From NCBI GenBank assembly GCA_021772165.1, contig JAJFMM010000139.1, forward strand, positions 1 through 14,711: 14,711 nt of DNA, written 5' to 3'. A program made the position numbers and the translations under genes. Source of the stretch: Chlamydiota bacterium. GTDB lineage: Bacteria; Chlamydiota; Chlamydiia; Chlamydiales; SM23-39. Shown here piece by piece: positions 7,301-14,353 of the stretch; position 1 is the stretch's first letter; each line of letters begins with the position of its first letter. The notes beneath the pieces are model-generated. The model had not been told where the DNA came from, ran no database searches, and saw only the letters and a list, made by a program, of their open reading frames with translations.

Positions 7301-7984
7301 GGCTCCAAGGCCGGAGGACCCAATTATCTCCGCGAGTGCATGATCGCAACACAAACCGGCATCCCACAGGAAAAACATCCCGTCAACGAATGGGTCAACA
7401 GTTTGACCGCCTTTTTGGAAAAAATCGATCTGACCACAGAGCAGCTCGGCGTCTGGTGCGCAAGCTCTTCTAATTACGCATACTGGTGGAAACGGATGCG
7501 CCAAGATCGCGATCCCTCTAAAATCGTGGGTCAGGACAACTACTTCCGCTATCTACCTCGTAAAAACATCGTTTTACGGCTGGGCGCAAATTCTCAGCCT
7601 CTGGACGCACTCAGAGTTTGCGCAGCCGCGCTGACGGTCAACGCAGATCTAGAGATCAGCTGGTCGCAAAAAGCAGCTAAACAGATTCATCTCGATTGGC
7701 TCGAACTCGTTCCTATCTTACGCGTTGTAGAAGAGGACGAAGAGGCTTTCCTCGAAAGAGTAAAAGCGGGTCGCATCCAAAGAATTCGACTGATTGAGCC
7801 GGCATCCCAGGCGATCAAGGAAGCCGCCGCCCAAGCAGGAGTGCATTTCATCGACGCCCCCGTCCTTGTGAATGGCCGCCTTGAATTATTGCACTACCTG
7901 CGCGAAATGAGCCTAAGTATTGACTACCATCGTTATGGAAATCTCGGTCTTCGCGAAGGAGAGCTCAGAAAGCCTGTGCTTTAA
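4376..7984 (+). CDS. putA: Bifunctional proline dehydrogenase / P5C dehydrogenase (PutA) with C-terminal extension
   Basis: 1202 residues. Oxidises proline to P5C with FAD, passing electrons to quinone, then P5C to glutamate with NAD+. The PRODH domain spans about 60-455: YISVKIS, VKGANLALEQFEASL from 318, EFEMLEGMADH and IRRLDENTG, with the proline-binding Arg pair at 438-439. A charged linker follows. The ALDH domain runs from about 516 to 990: PPWNFPCAIPAGG at 667-679, catalytic Glu766 in AAETGGKNA, Cys800 in GHNGQKCSA and Glu897 in TELFGPV. The last 210 residues form the extra domain of long PutAs, ending in YHRYGNLG at 1184-1191. There is no N-terminal ribbon-helix-helix domain, so it should not repress its own gene as E. 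coli PutA does. The ATG at 4376 follows GGGGGA. The frame is open upstream, but that stretch is intergenic. Confidence 0.96.
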   Translation: MAAESAYIEEAFEILDSVRDKPQTLQERKRLSFDLAALMLREAVRTMTRQEKSVQEQLSRMMEDPVGKAFTTAMTDQCFRSTNNWRVADQLIHLLNQYGVPQYLDWFKRSELYAFRSLGSKLAQFLVPLATASLRSETSRVILPGESEPLNKHILERKAQDVQLNFNHLGEAILSESEAKKKLQTYLDDLSNPNIDYISVKISTIFSQINLIDFAGTVDGISERLRLLYRAAIAHPFTDKEGKQRSRFINLDMEEYRDLNLTVAAFLKVLDEPEFFDYSAGIVLQAYLPDSHEFQKKLTEWAKKRVQSGGAPIKIRIVKGANLALEQFEASLRDWEQAPYPSKIEVDANYKRMVIYGCIPENARAVRLGIASHNLFDVAFAMLIRLENGVEAYAEFEMLEGMADHIRRVVHKLAGEMLLYCPIATKDEFQHAIAYLIRRLDENTGPENFLRHVFGLKPGTDTWDAQTTLFSQSCDEIESASLKPRRKQNRLLHHDEPDLHHPFENEADTDFSSDENQRWALDILKTWKELKHKPIPLVIDGKEDQANEEGIGTSPSAPGKTLYHYAKATKEHIDKALACAKKHQKEWSSTSVEHRSMLLAKAAQKMRERRSELTGAMVVDAGKTIFEADPEISEAIDFAEYYRRQMVRMSEMSDISWKAKGTILVTPPWNFPCAIPAGGLLAALITGNCVLFKPSSEVILIAWHLVNALWDAGIPKEVLQFVPCSGAGVGSDLITDTRLDCVILTGGTSTARKFLELRPGLDLAAETGGKNALIITALADRDLAIKDLVQSAFGHNGQKCSAASLAILEAEVYDDPHFLSNLREAVASLPVGLSWDPATKISPLIHPPTDELLKGLTTLEEGEEWLLEPKPDPLNPNLWSPAIKLGVKQGGFTHQTELFGPVLGLMRADNLRHAVELANDTPYGLTSGIHSLDEREQAYWTDHIEAGNCYINRTITGAIVRRQPFGGTKASSFGNGSKAGGPNYLRECMIATQTGIPQEKHPVNEWVNSLTAFLEKIDLTTEQLGVWCASSSNYAYWWKRMRQDRDPSKIVGQDNYFRYLPRKNIVLRLGANSQPLDALRVCAAALTVNADLEISWSQKAAKQIHLDWLELVPILRVVEEDEEAFLERVKAGRIQRIRLIEPASQAIKEAAAQAGVHFIDAPVLVNGRLELLHYLREMSLSIDYHRYGNLGLREGELRKPVL

Positions 7985-8015
7985 AATCCACCCTTGCCCT
8001 ACCATTTAGCGGTCT

Positions 8016-10133
8016 ATGGATGGATTAAATGCTCACCAAACAGAGGCCGCTCAACATGTTGAAGGACCTCTTCTTGTTCTAGCCGGTGCAGGTTCTGGAA
8101 AAACACGTGTTGTCACAACACGAATTGGACGGCTGATCGACCTGGGCGTACTGCCCTCCGATATTCTAGCCGTTACCTTTACCAATCGAGCAGCAGCAGA
8201 GATGAAGTCGCGTATCCGAGCGAAGAAAAATGCTCAGGTACTCGCATGCACCTTCCATAGCCTTGGCGCCCGCATTCTTCGCGAATCGATTCATCTACTC
8301 GGCTACACGAAAGACTTTGCCATCTATGACGAAGACGATAGCGACAAATTACTGAAAACCTGCCTAGAACAGATCTGCCCCGATGAAGACAGGGGATTTC
8401 AAAAACAGATCCGCATGCAGATTTCAACAGCAAAAAATAACCTCGCCGATTCCTCAGAGACAGAGGGTGATGCGCTCTTTTCACAAATATACGCTCTCTA
8501 CCAAGCCAAGCTGAAAGAGTGCAATGCAGTGGACTTTGATGATCTGCTCTATCTTACAGTTAGACTCCTTGAAGAACATGAATCAGCGCGTATAGAGTAT
8601 CAGAACCGCTGGATGTTCGTGCTGATCGACGAATACCAAGACACAAACTCCGCACAGCATCTTCTCGCTAAAATTCTCGTAGAAAAACATCGCAATCTCT
8701 TCGCTGTAGGAGACCCCGACCAATCGATCTACTCTTGGCGCGGTGCTCGCTATCAGAATATCCTCAATTTCGAGCGCGATTTTCCAGGGGCAAAAGTTGT
8801 TACCCTCGACCAGAATTACCGCAGTACAAATACGATTTTGCAAGCTGCCAATGACTTGATCAGCCACAACGAAACACGCTATGACAAGAAGCTCTGGAGC
8901 GACATTGGCGAGGGCGAAAAAATCGGCATCTACGTTGCTCAAAATGAGCGAAGAGAGGCGGAGTTTATCGTTGAAAAGCTCCTTCGTCACATGACAGACC
9001 AGCAATACTCTTTCGATGACGCTGCCATTTTTTATCGTACCAACGCGCAATCGCGCCCCTTTGAGGATGCTCTACTTTCTCGCCGTATTCCTTATACGAT
9101 CATCGGAGGTCTTTCGTTCTATCAAAGACGTGAAGTCAAAGACATTCTTTCTTATCTGCGTATGCTCGTCTCGAATAGCGATCTCATCTCTTTTCTCAGA
9201 ACAATCAATCAGCCGAAACGAGGCATAGGCCCCACTACCGTTGAAAAACTCAGCGAACAGGCCAGTGCAAGAGGCATCCCCATTTTCACCTTTTGCCAAG
9301 AGTTTCTTGCCAATCCACAGCAATTCACAGGAATCAAGCTCAGCGCCCGTCAAAGAGAGGGCATGCAAACCTACGTCAGTATGATCCTTCGACTAAGGGA
9401 AATGCGCTCTTCTTGCAAACTCTACGAGCTAATCTCAGAAACGATCAAAGCCACGCACTATCTAACGATGCTGCGCGAAGATCCGGAAACAGCGGATGAT
9501 CGAAAGGAAAACCTCGATGAGTTGGTTGGAAAAGCTGCTGAATGGGAAGATGAAAGAGAAGCGCCTACCCTGCAGGCTTTTTTAGAAGAGCTCTCTCTTC
9601 GCTCCAATACGAAAGAAAATGACGATCTACCCAAAGTGCGTCTGATGACCTTGCATAACAGCAAGGGCCTTGAATTTTCCCTGGTCTTTCTTGTCGGAAT
9701 GGAAGAAGAGCTCTTCCCCCACATCAACTCTCTTGGGAATCCGGAAACGCTCGAAGAAGAGCGAAGACTCTGTTATGTAGGAATGACCCGAGCGAAACGC
9801 ATTCTCTATTTAACATCTGCCACCTATCGCTACATGTGGGGTGGACCAAAACTGATGAGACCTTCGAGATTCTTAAGAGAAGTTCCCTCCAAATATCTAC
9901 ACAACTACAACCCTGCCGTTTTTGAAGAAGAAGTTTCTCTATCGGGAGATCCTGAGGGATTTTCTGCGGGAGAACGCGTTTTTCATAAAGAGTTTGGCGC
10001 AGGTATGATCGTAAAGAGCTATCACACTTCGTTTGGATTGACCTACGAAGTGCAATTTGAAGATAGCGAGCCGACGCGCTCCCTCGTAGCAAAGTACGCG
10101 AAGCTACAGATTTTAAACCGCAGTTTGAACTAA
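8016..10133 (+). CDS. uvrD: UvrD/PcrA-type superfamily 1 DNA helicase
   Basis: 705-residue 3'-5' helicase for nucleotide-excision and mismatch repair and for clearing stalled complexes. Motifs in order: Walker A AGAGSGKT at 23-30, motif Ia AVTFTNRAAAEM at 52-63, TFHSLGARIL at 79-88, Walker B VLIDEYQDT at 202-210, motif III GDPDQSIYSWRGA at 232-244, motif IV LDQNYRST at 264-271, motif V LMTLHNSKGLEF at 543-554 and motif VI EERRLCYVGMTRAKR at 581-595. Residues 650-700 (AGERVFHKEFGAGMIV onward) match the small Tudor-like C-terminal domain by which UvrD/PcrA bind RNA polymerase. The start has a poor ribosome site but matches the family N-terminus. It lies 31 bases after putA with no terminator seen, so co-transcription is likely. 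In Chlamydia this gene neighbours rpoN, as here. Confidence 0.95.
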   Translation: MDGLNAHQTEAAQHVEGPLLVLAGAGSGKTRVVTTRIGRLIDLGVLPSDILAVTFTNRAAAEMKSRIRAKKNAQVLACTFHSLGARILRESIHLLGYTKDFAIYDEDDSDKLLKTCLEQICPDEDRGFQKQIRMQISTAKNNLADSSETEGDALFSQIYALYQAKLKECNAVDFDDLLYLTVRLLEEHESARIEYQNRWMFVLIDEYQDTNSAQHLLAKILVEKHRNLFAVGDPDQSIYSWRGARYQNILNFERDFPGAKVVTLDQNYRSTNTILQAANDLISHNETRYDKKLWSDIGEGEKIGIYVAQNERREAEFIVEKLLRHMTDQQYSFDDAAIFYRTNAQSRPFEDALLSRRIPYTIIGGLSFYQRREVKDILSYLRMLVSNSDLISFLRTINQPKRGIGPTTVEKLSEQASARGIPIFTFCQEFLANPQQFTGIKLSARQREGMQTYVSMILRLREMRSSCKLYELISETIKATHYLTMLREDPETADDRKENLDELVGKAAEWEDEREAPTLQAFLEELSLRSNTKENDDLPKVRLMTLHNSKGLEFSLVFLVGMEEELFPHINSLGNPETLEEERRLCYVGMTRAKRILYLTSATYRYMWGGPKLMRPSRFLREVPSKYLHNYNPAVFEEEVSLSGDPEGFSAGERVFHKEFGAGMIVKSYHTSFGLTYEVQFEDSEPTRSLVAKYAKLQILNRSLN

Positions 10134-11060
10134 TCGATCAAACGCTCGCAGCACTTTTTCCGTTGAAATGAATTTCTGCCAATGACGATCGCGTAAACGT
10201 AGTCCTCGGATATTAGGAATCCATGAATGCGGAGTAACGACAACTCCCGGAGCATGACTCGGAGCCCAAAGCCTAGCCAAAGCTTTTCGACGCGTAATTG
10301 TCAGCGTAGGAACTCCTAAAAAAGAAGCTAGATGTGCAAGCCCGGAATCATTGCCGAGGAGATATCCCGATTCGTAAATATAGCGAGCCGCTTCATCAAG
10401 AGTAGGAAACTCGGGAGCGCACCACTCACTCTGATCCATCCAGCTCTCTCTCTCTTCTTTTCCTAGAATGTAAACAGGGTCATATCCATCTTTCTGCAAC
10501 TGCGTTGCCAGCTTGATGAACTTCTCTTTCGGCCAATTTTTACCAGCCCTAGAACTCGTGGGGTGAATGATCACACGCTTTGAGTGCTCTCGATGCTGCA
10601 AACCTGAAGGAGGGATAAAACCATTGCTTCCAGTAATTTTGGGTAAGTGCAGAATTTTCTCACAAAAAAGACGCATGTTTTCCGCAACAGGTCTATTTGG
10701 ATCGATTTGAGCATCCTGATAATAGGGCTCATTGACGATGTGTCTCGATGGATAGATATAGATGATCTTCATCTGATCCGGATCTCGCCTTTTTCCCTCA
10801 GAAATTAATCTCTGAATAAATTCACTCGAATCGTTTTGAAAGACGAAAAACCACTGATATTCTTGTAGAATTTTGTCTATTTGATCGACATCTGGATAGC
10901 TGAAAATCGGGAGATGAGGGATCCAGTTCTGCATAGATCCTATCGAATTTTGAAAGGTATCGACTCTCCAGCCATTCAAATGCAGGTTATTTGAAAGTAC
11001 TAAGCTGACGACCCCGTCGCCCAACCCATTGTGACAAAATACTCCCGCTCTCGGTCCCAT
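10113..11060 (-). CDS. Family 9 glycosyltransferase (heptosyltransferase-like)
   Basis: 315 residues from the ATG at 11060; an in-frame TTG at 11072 would add four. GT9 features: N-terminal glycine-rich NGLGDGVVSLVL at 11-22, VIIHPTSSRAGKNWPKEKF at 163-181 (the family's HPGxxxxxKxWPxExF pattern), PVYILGKEERE, and the nucleotide-sugar site LLGNDSGLAHLASFLGVPTL at 234-253. Members such as WaaC/WaaF add heptose from ADP-heptose to the Kdo/LPS inner core at the inner face of the inner membrane. The sugar used here cannot be read from sequence, and no heptose-synthesis gene is in the window. Its last 21 bases overlap the 3' end of the convergent helicase gene. Together with the Kdo hydroxylase nearby it suggests a decorated LPS core. 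Confidence 0.88.
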   Translation of the reverse strand: MGPRAGVFCHNGLGDGVVSLVLSNNLHLNGWRVDTFQNSIGSMQNWIPHLPIFSYPDVDQIDKILQEYQWFFVFQNDSSEFIQRLISEGKRRDPDQMKIIYIYPSRHIVNEPYYQDAQIDPNRPVAENMRLFCEKILHLPKITGSNGFIPPSGLQHREHSKRVIIHPTSSRAGKNWPKEKFIKLATQLQKDGYDPVYILGKEERESWMDQSEWCAPEFPTLDEAARYIYESGYLLGNDSGLAHLASFLGVPTLTITRRKALARLWAPSHAPGVVVTPHSWIPNIRGLRLRDRHWQKFISTEKVLRAFDRLVQTAV

Positions 11061-11093
11061 ATAAAAAACCAAATCTTTAGATTGTTTGGGTAC

Positions 11094-11122
11094 ATCTTAA
11101 CGCCGCTTCCTTTTTGCTGCAA
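11094..11122 (-). promoter_or_regulatory. Possible promoter of the GT9 gene
   Basis: On the minus strand TTGCAG (11122-11117), a 17-base spacer and TAAGAT (11099-11094), about 34 bases before the ATG. Spacing is ideal, but the boxes match the consensus only 3 of 6 and 4 of 6. Confidence 0.35.
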
Positions 11123-11234
11123 AGAATGACGTTTCAGTAAAACCCCTTCAGGTCAATAAACATAAATCAAACAAACGCAACAGAATAAAAAATAAATCGC
11201 CTTTAAGATGCGTTTTTTGTTAGGAATCAAAAAA

Positions 11235-11240
11235 GAGGGG
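11235..11240 (+). promoter_or_regulatory. Ribosome binding site that decides the rpoN start
   Basis: GAGGGG, whose GAGG core lies five bases before the ATG at 11244. The longer frame beginning at 11208 has no such signal and adds residues outside the family alignment, so 11244 is preferred. Confidence 0.65.
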
Positions 11241-11243
11241 CAC

Positions 11244-12467
11244 ATGAATAGAATGGGCATAAATCTTTCCTTAGAACGACGGCAGGTGATGACTTTCGCC
11301 CTCCACCAGGCGTTAAAAATTCTGCAACACTCCTCTCTAGAACTCTCCGAATGGATCCAAGAGGAGATCGAGAGAAATCCCGTCCTGGAAGAACTTCCCA
11401 GGAAAAACGCCTCCACCTCAACAATTCCACCCGATTTAGCAGCCAAGGTTACCTTGAGAGATCACCTTCTTGGCCAAGCTCGTGAAGCCTTCAGTAGTTC
11501 GGAGCAAAGGGAGATCGCCTTCTACCTCATCGATCTTTTCGATGAAAAAGGCTACCTGACTCTCCCTGAAGAAGAACTCCCTTACGAAAAAAGCGCCATC
11601 ACAGAAGTGCTTTCCATTATCCAGAGCTTTGATCCTCCTGGGATAGGTGCTCGCAATCTCCAAGAGTCTCTTCTCTTGCAACTCTGTAAGAAACCTTATT
11701 CACTTGCTGAAGTGCTAATCCGTGATCATTTTCAAGATCTTCTGCATAGCCGATTCAGAACAATCCAAAAAATGTTGAAAATTTCATCCACAGATTTCAA
11801 AGCCGCTCTCGACCAGATCTCTAGACTCCGACTTCGCCCAACAGCGGCCTTCGAAGAAGAGACCTCTCAGCGCTGGATTCCCGACCTAATCCTAAAGGAA
11901 AGCGAACAGGGATGGATCATTCAGGTGGGAGAGGAGGAACTTCCCGTCTTTTGTATCCGAGAAGATTATGCAGCACTGAGTCCTAAGCTCAAAGGCGAAG
12001 AGAAGGAAACTCTGCGGGGATGGGTAACGGGCGCGAGATGGCTTCAACGCTGCATAACTCGCCGTAAAGAGACGCTTCAGAAAATAGGAAAGCTTCTCGT
12101 CAAAAGAGAAACCGCCTATTTGACTCGAGGAGAAAGCATCACATCCATTGGGATCAAGGAGCTTGCAAAATTACTCAACGTCCATCCATCCACTGCGTGG
12201 CGAGCCGTTGCCAACAAAACCATTGCGACGCCGAATGGAATGCTTCCTTTAAGCCACTTTTTTTCAGAGTCTACTACAACAGATCCCACAAAAGAGCTCC
12301 TGTGGCGCCTCATCGATCAAGAAGATAAGGCGAAACCCTACACAGATGATGATTTATCACATCTGCTCGGCGAAAATGGCTTGAGCTGCGCACGTCGTAC
12401 CGTCTCAAAGTATCGCAAAGCTCTCAACATCAGGCCTGCCCAGCATCGCAAAACGTTAGGGAGTTAA
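11244..12467 (+). CDS. rpoN: RNA polymerase sigma-54 factor
   Basis: 407 residues. Directs RNA polymerase to -24/-12 promoters and needs an AAA+ activator (NtrC/AtoC type in Chlamydia, not in this window). Region I at about 10-50 has the activator-interaction pattern (LERRQVMTFALHQALKILQ, then LELSEWIQEEIERNPVLEE). The acidic region II is very short: the core-binding domain begins by about residue 65. The helix-turn-helix segment includes IGIKELAKLLNVHPSTAWRAV, followed by LPLSHFFS. The RpoN box ARRTVSKYRKAL lies at 383-394, close to the end. It is shorter than the E. coli protein (477), largely through region II. Flanked by opposite-strand envelope genes; adjacency to uvrD fits chlamydial gene order. 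Confidence 0.96.
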   Translation: MNRMGINLSLERRQVMTFALHQALKILQHSSLELSEWIQEEIERNPVLEELPRKNASTSTIPPDLAAKVTLRDHLLGQAREAFSSSEQREIAFYLIDLFDEKGYLTLPEEELPYEKSAITEVLSIIQSFDPPGIGARNLQESLLLQLCKKPYSLAEVLIRDHFQDLLHSRFRTIQKMLKISSTDFKAALDQISRLRLRPTAAFEEETSQRWIPDLILKESEQGWIIQVGEEELPVFCIREDYAALSPKLKGEEKETLRGWVTGARWLQRCITRRKETLQKIGKLLVKRETAYLTRGESITSIGIKELAKLLNVHPSTAWRAVANKTIATPNGMLPLSHFFSESTTTDPTKELLWRLIDQEDKAKPYTDDDLSHLLGENGLSCARRTVSKYRKALNIRPAQHRKTLGS

Positions 12468-12491
12468 GGAGACTCTGGGTAATTCATGCTG

Positions 12492-12508
12492 TTAATCTCG
12501 AGGATTAA
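12492..12508. repeat. Short inverted repeat in the rpoN/kdoO convergent gap
   Basis: TTAATC-TCGAG-GATTAA, a 6-base perfect repeat with a 5-base centre, lies 25 bases after the rpoN stop. It is followed at 12507-12539 by an interrupted stem (AAATC and GCGA pairing with TCGC and GATTT). There is no T-run, so terminator function is doubtful. It is the only structure seen in this 112-base gap. Confidence 0.25.
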
Positions 12509-12579
12509 ATCTGCTGCGATCGAGTTTTCGCTACGATTTGCTCTTCCGATCTCAAAAACAGCAATTGCCCAGCGCTTCC

Positions 12580-13524
12580 TTAAGAAAGCCCTTCTGCATA
12601 GGTCGGATCGATCATATTGCGATTTGAGAGCCTTTCCAAAATACTGACCGGTGATTGATCTGGGTAAAGCAGGGCCTTATTAGGAACCAGAAACGTCTGC
12701 TCCAGAGCATATTGTCCCGACAATGCAGCATGAGATACCTGATCCGTGAATACCGCCCAGCAAGATCCTGGAGGAAACTCCCAATGAAACTTAGGACAAT
12801 TTTTTTGAAAGTCAGCATTCTCTTTTAGAAAGTGATGCATACGGAGCATGAACTGGTCGTAAGGAGAGCGCAGAGTGACTTTAAGACCGGCTGATGCGAG
12901 CATCCCCTTCATCTTTCTTTCTAGTCTCTGGCCTAGTGAATAGGCACTAGAGCGAGGAAATGAGAGCGCTTTTCCGGCAAATTCCTGGGCGAGCTGGGCA
13001 AAGGGACTCGACGTTATCCATCGTCTTCCTTCGGTAGGATTGAGATTGATGAAAAACCGTAAGATCCTAGATCCATGCATCGGTCTTGTAGGGAACGCAT
13101 CGACGTGGAGAAGATCAGTCCTGGCCCTCAGGCGGAGATTGCGACCTTTTTCTTGAAATGGCCTAAAGCTGGCATAGTCGAGCTTCCAGCGGGAAGCGTA
13201 TGGAGAGAGAATCTGAGATAAAAATTGCGTAGCTCTTGTAGAAAAGTTGCTAAGAACCATACGTAAGCGCTCCATTTCCTCAGCTCCTTCGGACGTATGA
13301 TTGGTCACTTTGTCCAGCTGAGGCTTGTAAGCGATATTTTTCCGACTTTTCGAGGACCCTTGCCGCTGATTGAGAAGAAAGTCGATCTCGTCTTTTGGAA
13401 AAGAAAAGGGCGTTTGCGGGAAAAAGAGAATATTTCCTTTTTCCAACTCGCGGCAGAAGCGAAAATCTTTATCTTCGTGTTCTTGATGTAGGTCATCTTG
13501 CTTCACATTAATCAACTGTGTCAT
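12580..13524 (-). CDS. kdoO: Kdo hydroxylase (KdoO family, Fe(II)/2-oxoglutarate dioxygenase)
   Basis: 314 residues. KdoO of Burkholderia and Yersinia hydroxylates Kdo at C-3 to give Ko in the LPS inner core, using Fe(II), 2-oxoglutarate and O2. The family pattern is recognisable: GNILFFPQTPF at 30-40, SRKNIAY near 60-66, YASFRPF at 117-123, LLHVDAFPTRPMHGSRILR at 138-156 with the iron-binding His140-x-Asp142 pair, FFINLNP, PYDQFMLRMHHFLKEN at 221-236, FPPGSCWAVFTDQVSHAALSG from 250 with the distal His265, and SPVSILERL at 291-299. No signal peptide, fitting a cytoplasmic or membrane-face enzyme. Its start overlaps the 3' end of the upstream gene by 17 bases and has a strong ribosome site, so the two are co-transcribed. 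The symbol is by homology; the activity itself is inferred. Confidence 0.88.
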   Translation of the reverse strand: MTQLINVKQDDLHQEHEDKDFRFCRELEKGNILFFPQTPFSFPKDEIDFLLNQRQGSSKSRKNIAYKPQLDKVTNHTSEGAEEMERLRMVLSNFSTRATQFLSQILSPYASRWKLDYASFRPFQEKGRNLRLRARTDLLHVDAFPTRPMHGSRILRFFINLNPTEGRRWITSSPFAQLAQEFAGKALSFPRSSAYSLGQRLERKMKGMLASAGLKVTLRSPYDQFMLRMHHFLKENADFQKNCPKFHWEFPPGSCWAVFTDQVSHAALSGQYALEQTFLVPNKALLYPDQSPVSILERLSNRNMIDPTYAEGLS

Positions 13525-14314
13525 GTTCTTCCTTCCAATAGGCGGCTTTAATCAATTGCCAGCGCAAATCTGAGCCTGGCTCAAAAGGCATATTCTTTGC
13601 CAATCGTTCTATCTCCTCATCTGTCATCCGAAAAAGGACGGAGCGTACTTTCACGGGATCTCTTAGAAACGGCAAAATTCTTTTTGCAGCCCTCTCCATC
13701 TGCATGCGAGCTCTCATTAAGCGCAAACTCCAGCCAGAACAAAGTGCAAAAGCGGCAAATAACCAGATTTGGCTAAACAACACAAGCTCTGTAAAAATCT
13801 CCAGCATCTGTGTCAGAGTACCTGCAGCAAATAGGCCTACTAGAAAAGTTGTTTCTATAGGCTTACGAAAAAGAGGTCCGATCACTCTACGCCATTTAGA
13901 CGAAGAGGTGAGATAGGCAAAAAATTCTTCAAATTTAGATTCATCAAAAGCAGAGCGAGCGGCATGAGCAGCCTCATGCGCCAATATTTCGTTGCGATCG
14001 ACCATCCAGGAAACCCAGCGAGAAGGGCGAAGTTGAATCAAGTAAATCCGCTTTACATCAATCCAGGTCGCCGCTGCCTGCCAAGGAGCTAAGCCCTTGG
14101 TAGAGTAAGAAGCCGCACACCACCTTGGAGAAAAATCAAACAGAGATCTGAGCTGTTCAGCTGGCCACTGCCAATAGTGAGAAGGAAAAACCCCCTCCTG
14201 CTGTTCGAAAAATTCCCTAGTCGCACGGATTCTTTCTAGATAAGCTTCCTCTGCTTCATTCGGCCCGGGGATAAATCCCTCGGCATTTAATAAAAGTAAT
14301 TCCTGTGATTCCAT
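13508..14314 (-). CDS. Two-helix membrane protein with HEAAH zinc-metalloprotease motif
   Basis: 268 residues from the ATG at 14314; I do not recognise the family. Residues 9-31 (LNAEGFIPGPNEAEEAYLERIR) look like a motif, followed by a soluble region. NEILAHEAAHAARSAFDE at 108-125 contains HExxH (His113, Glu114, His117), and FEEFFAY at 128-134 offers Glu129/130 as a third zinc ligand, a gluzincin-like arrangement. Two hydrophobic segments at about 154-173 and 178-197 form a hairpin, so the HEAAH domain and C-terminal tail should be on the same side, probably cytoplasmic. An upstream in-frame TTG at 14377 would add 21 residues, but a good promoter lies inside that extension. It is the first gene of a two-gene unit with kdoO, divergent from topA. 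Proteolytic activity is inferred from the motif alone. Confidence 0.8.
   Translation of the reverse strand: MESQELLLLNAEGFIPGPNEAEEAYLERIRATREFFEQQEGVFPSHYWQWPAEQLRSLFDFSPRWCAASYSTKGLAPWQAAATWIDVKRIYLIQLRPSRWVSWMVDRNEILAHEAAHAARSAFDESKFEEFFAYLTSSSKWRRVIGPLFRKPIETTFLVGLFAAGTLTQMLEIFTELVLFSQIWLFAAFALCSGWSLRLMRARMQMERAAKRILPFLRDPVKVRSVLFRMTDEEIERLAKNMPFEPGSDLRWQLIKAAYWKEEHDTVD
13530..13533 (-). promoter_or_regulatory. Internal ribosome binding site of kdoO
   Basis: The minus strand reads AAGGAAGAAC before the kdoO ATG, with AGGA at a 5-base gap. It lies inside the 3' end of the upstream HEAAH gene, so kdoO translation can be reinitiated or coupled there. Confidence 0.75.
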
Positions 14315-14324
14315 TAGGCCATCT

Positions 14325-14353
14325 ATTATAGAAGAGAACAGGCATCCCGACAA
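14325..14353 (-). promoter_or_regulatory. Promoter of the HEAAH-protein/kdoO unit
   Basis: On the minus strand TTGTCG (14353-14348), an exact 17-base spacer and a perfect TATAAT (14330-14325). Transcription should start near 14318, only about four bases before the ATG at 14314, so the mRNA would be essentially leaderless. No ribosome site precedes that ATG, consistent with this. Confidence 0.6.

Noticed and set aside
7124..7504. 126-codon minus-strand frame
   Set aside because: Antisense to the end of the PutA aldehyde dehydrogenase domain, with no recognisable motif.
12574..12589. Near-palindrome GCTTCCTTAAGAAAGC at the kdoO stop
   Set aside because: No loop and one mismatched pair; partly coding, with nothing linking it to a function.
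12486..12647. Small plus-strand frame after rpoN (about 53 codons, starting MLLISRIKSAAIEF)
   Set aside because: The nearest AAGGAG is 13 bases from the ATG, and most of the 3' half is antisense to kdoO; not enough to call a gene.
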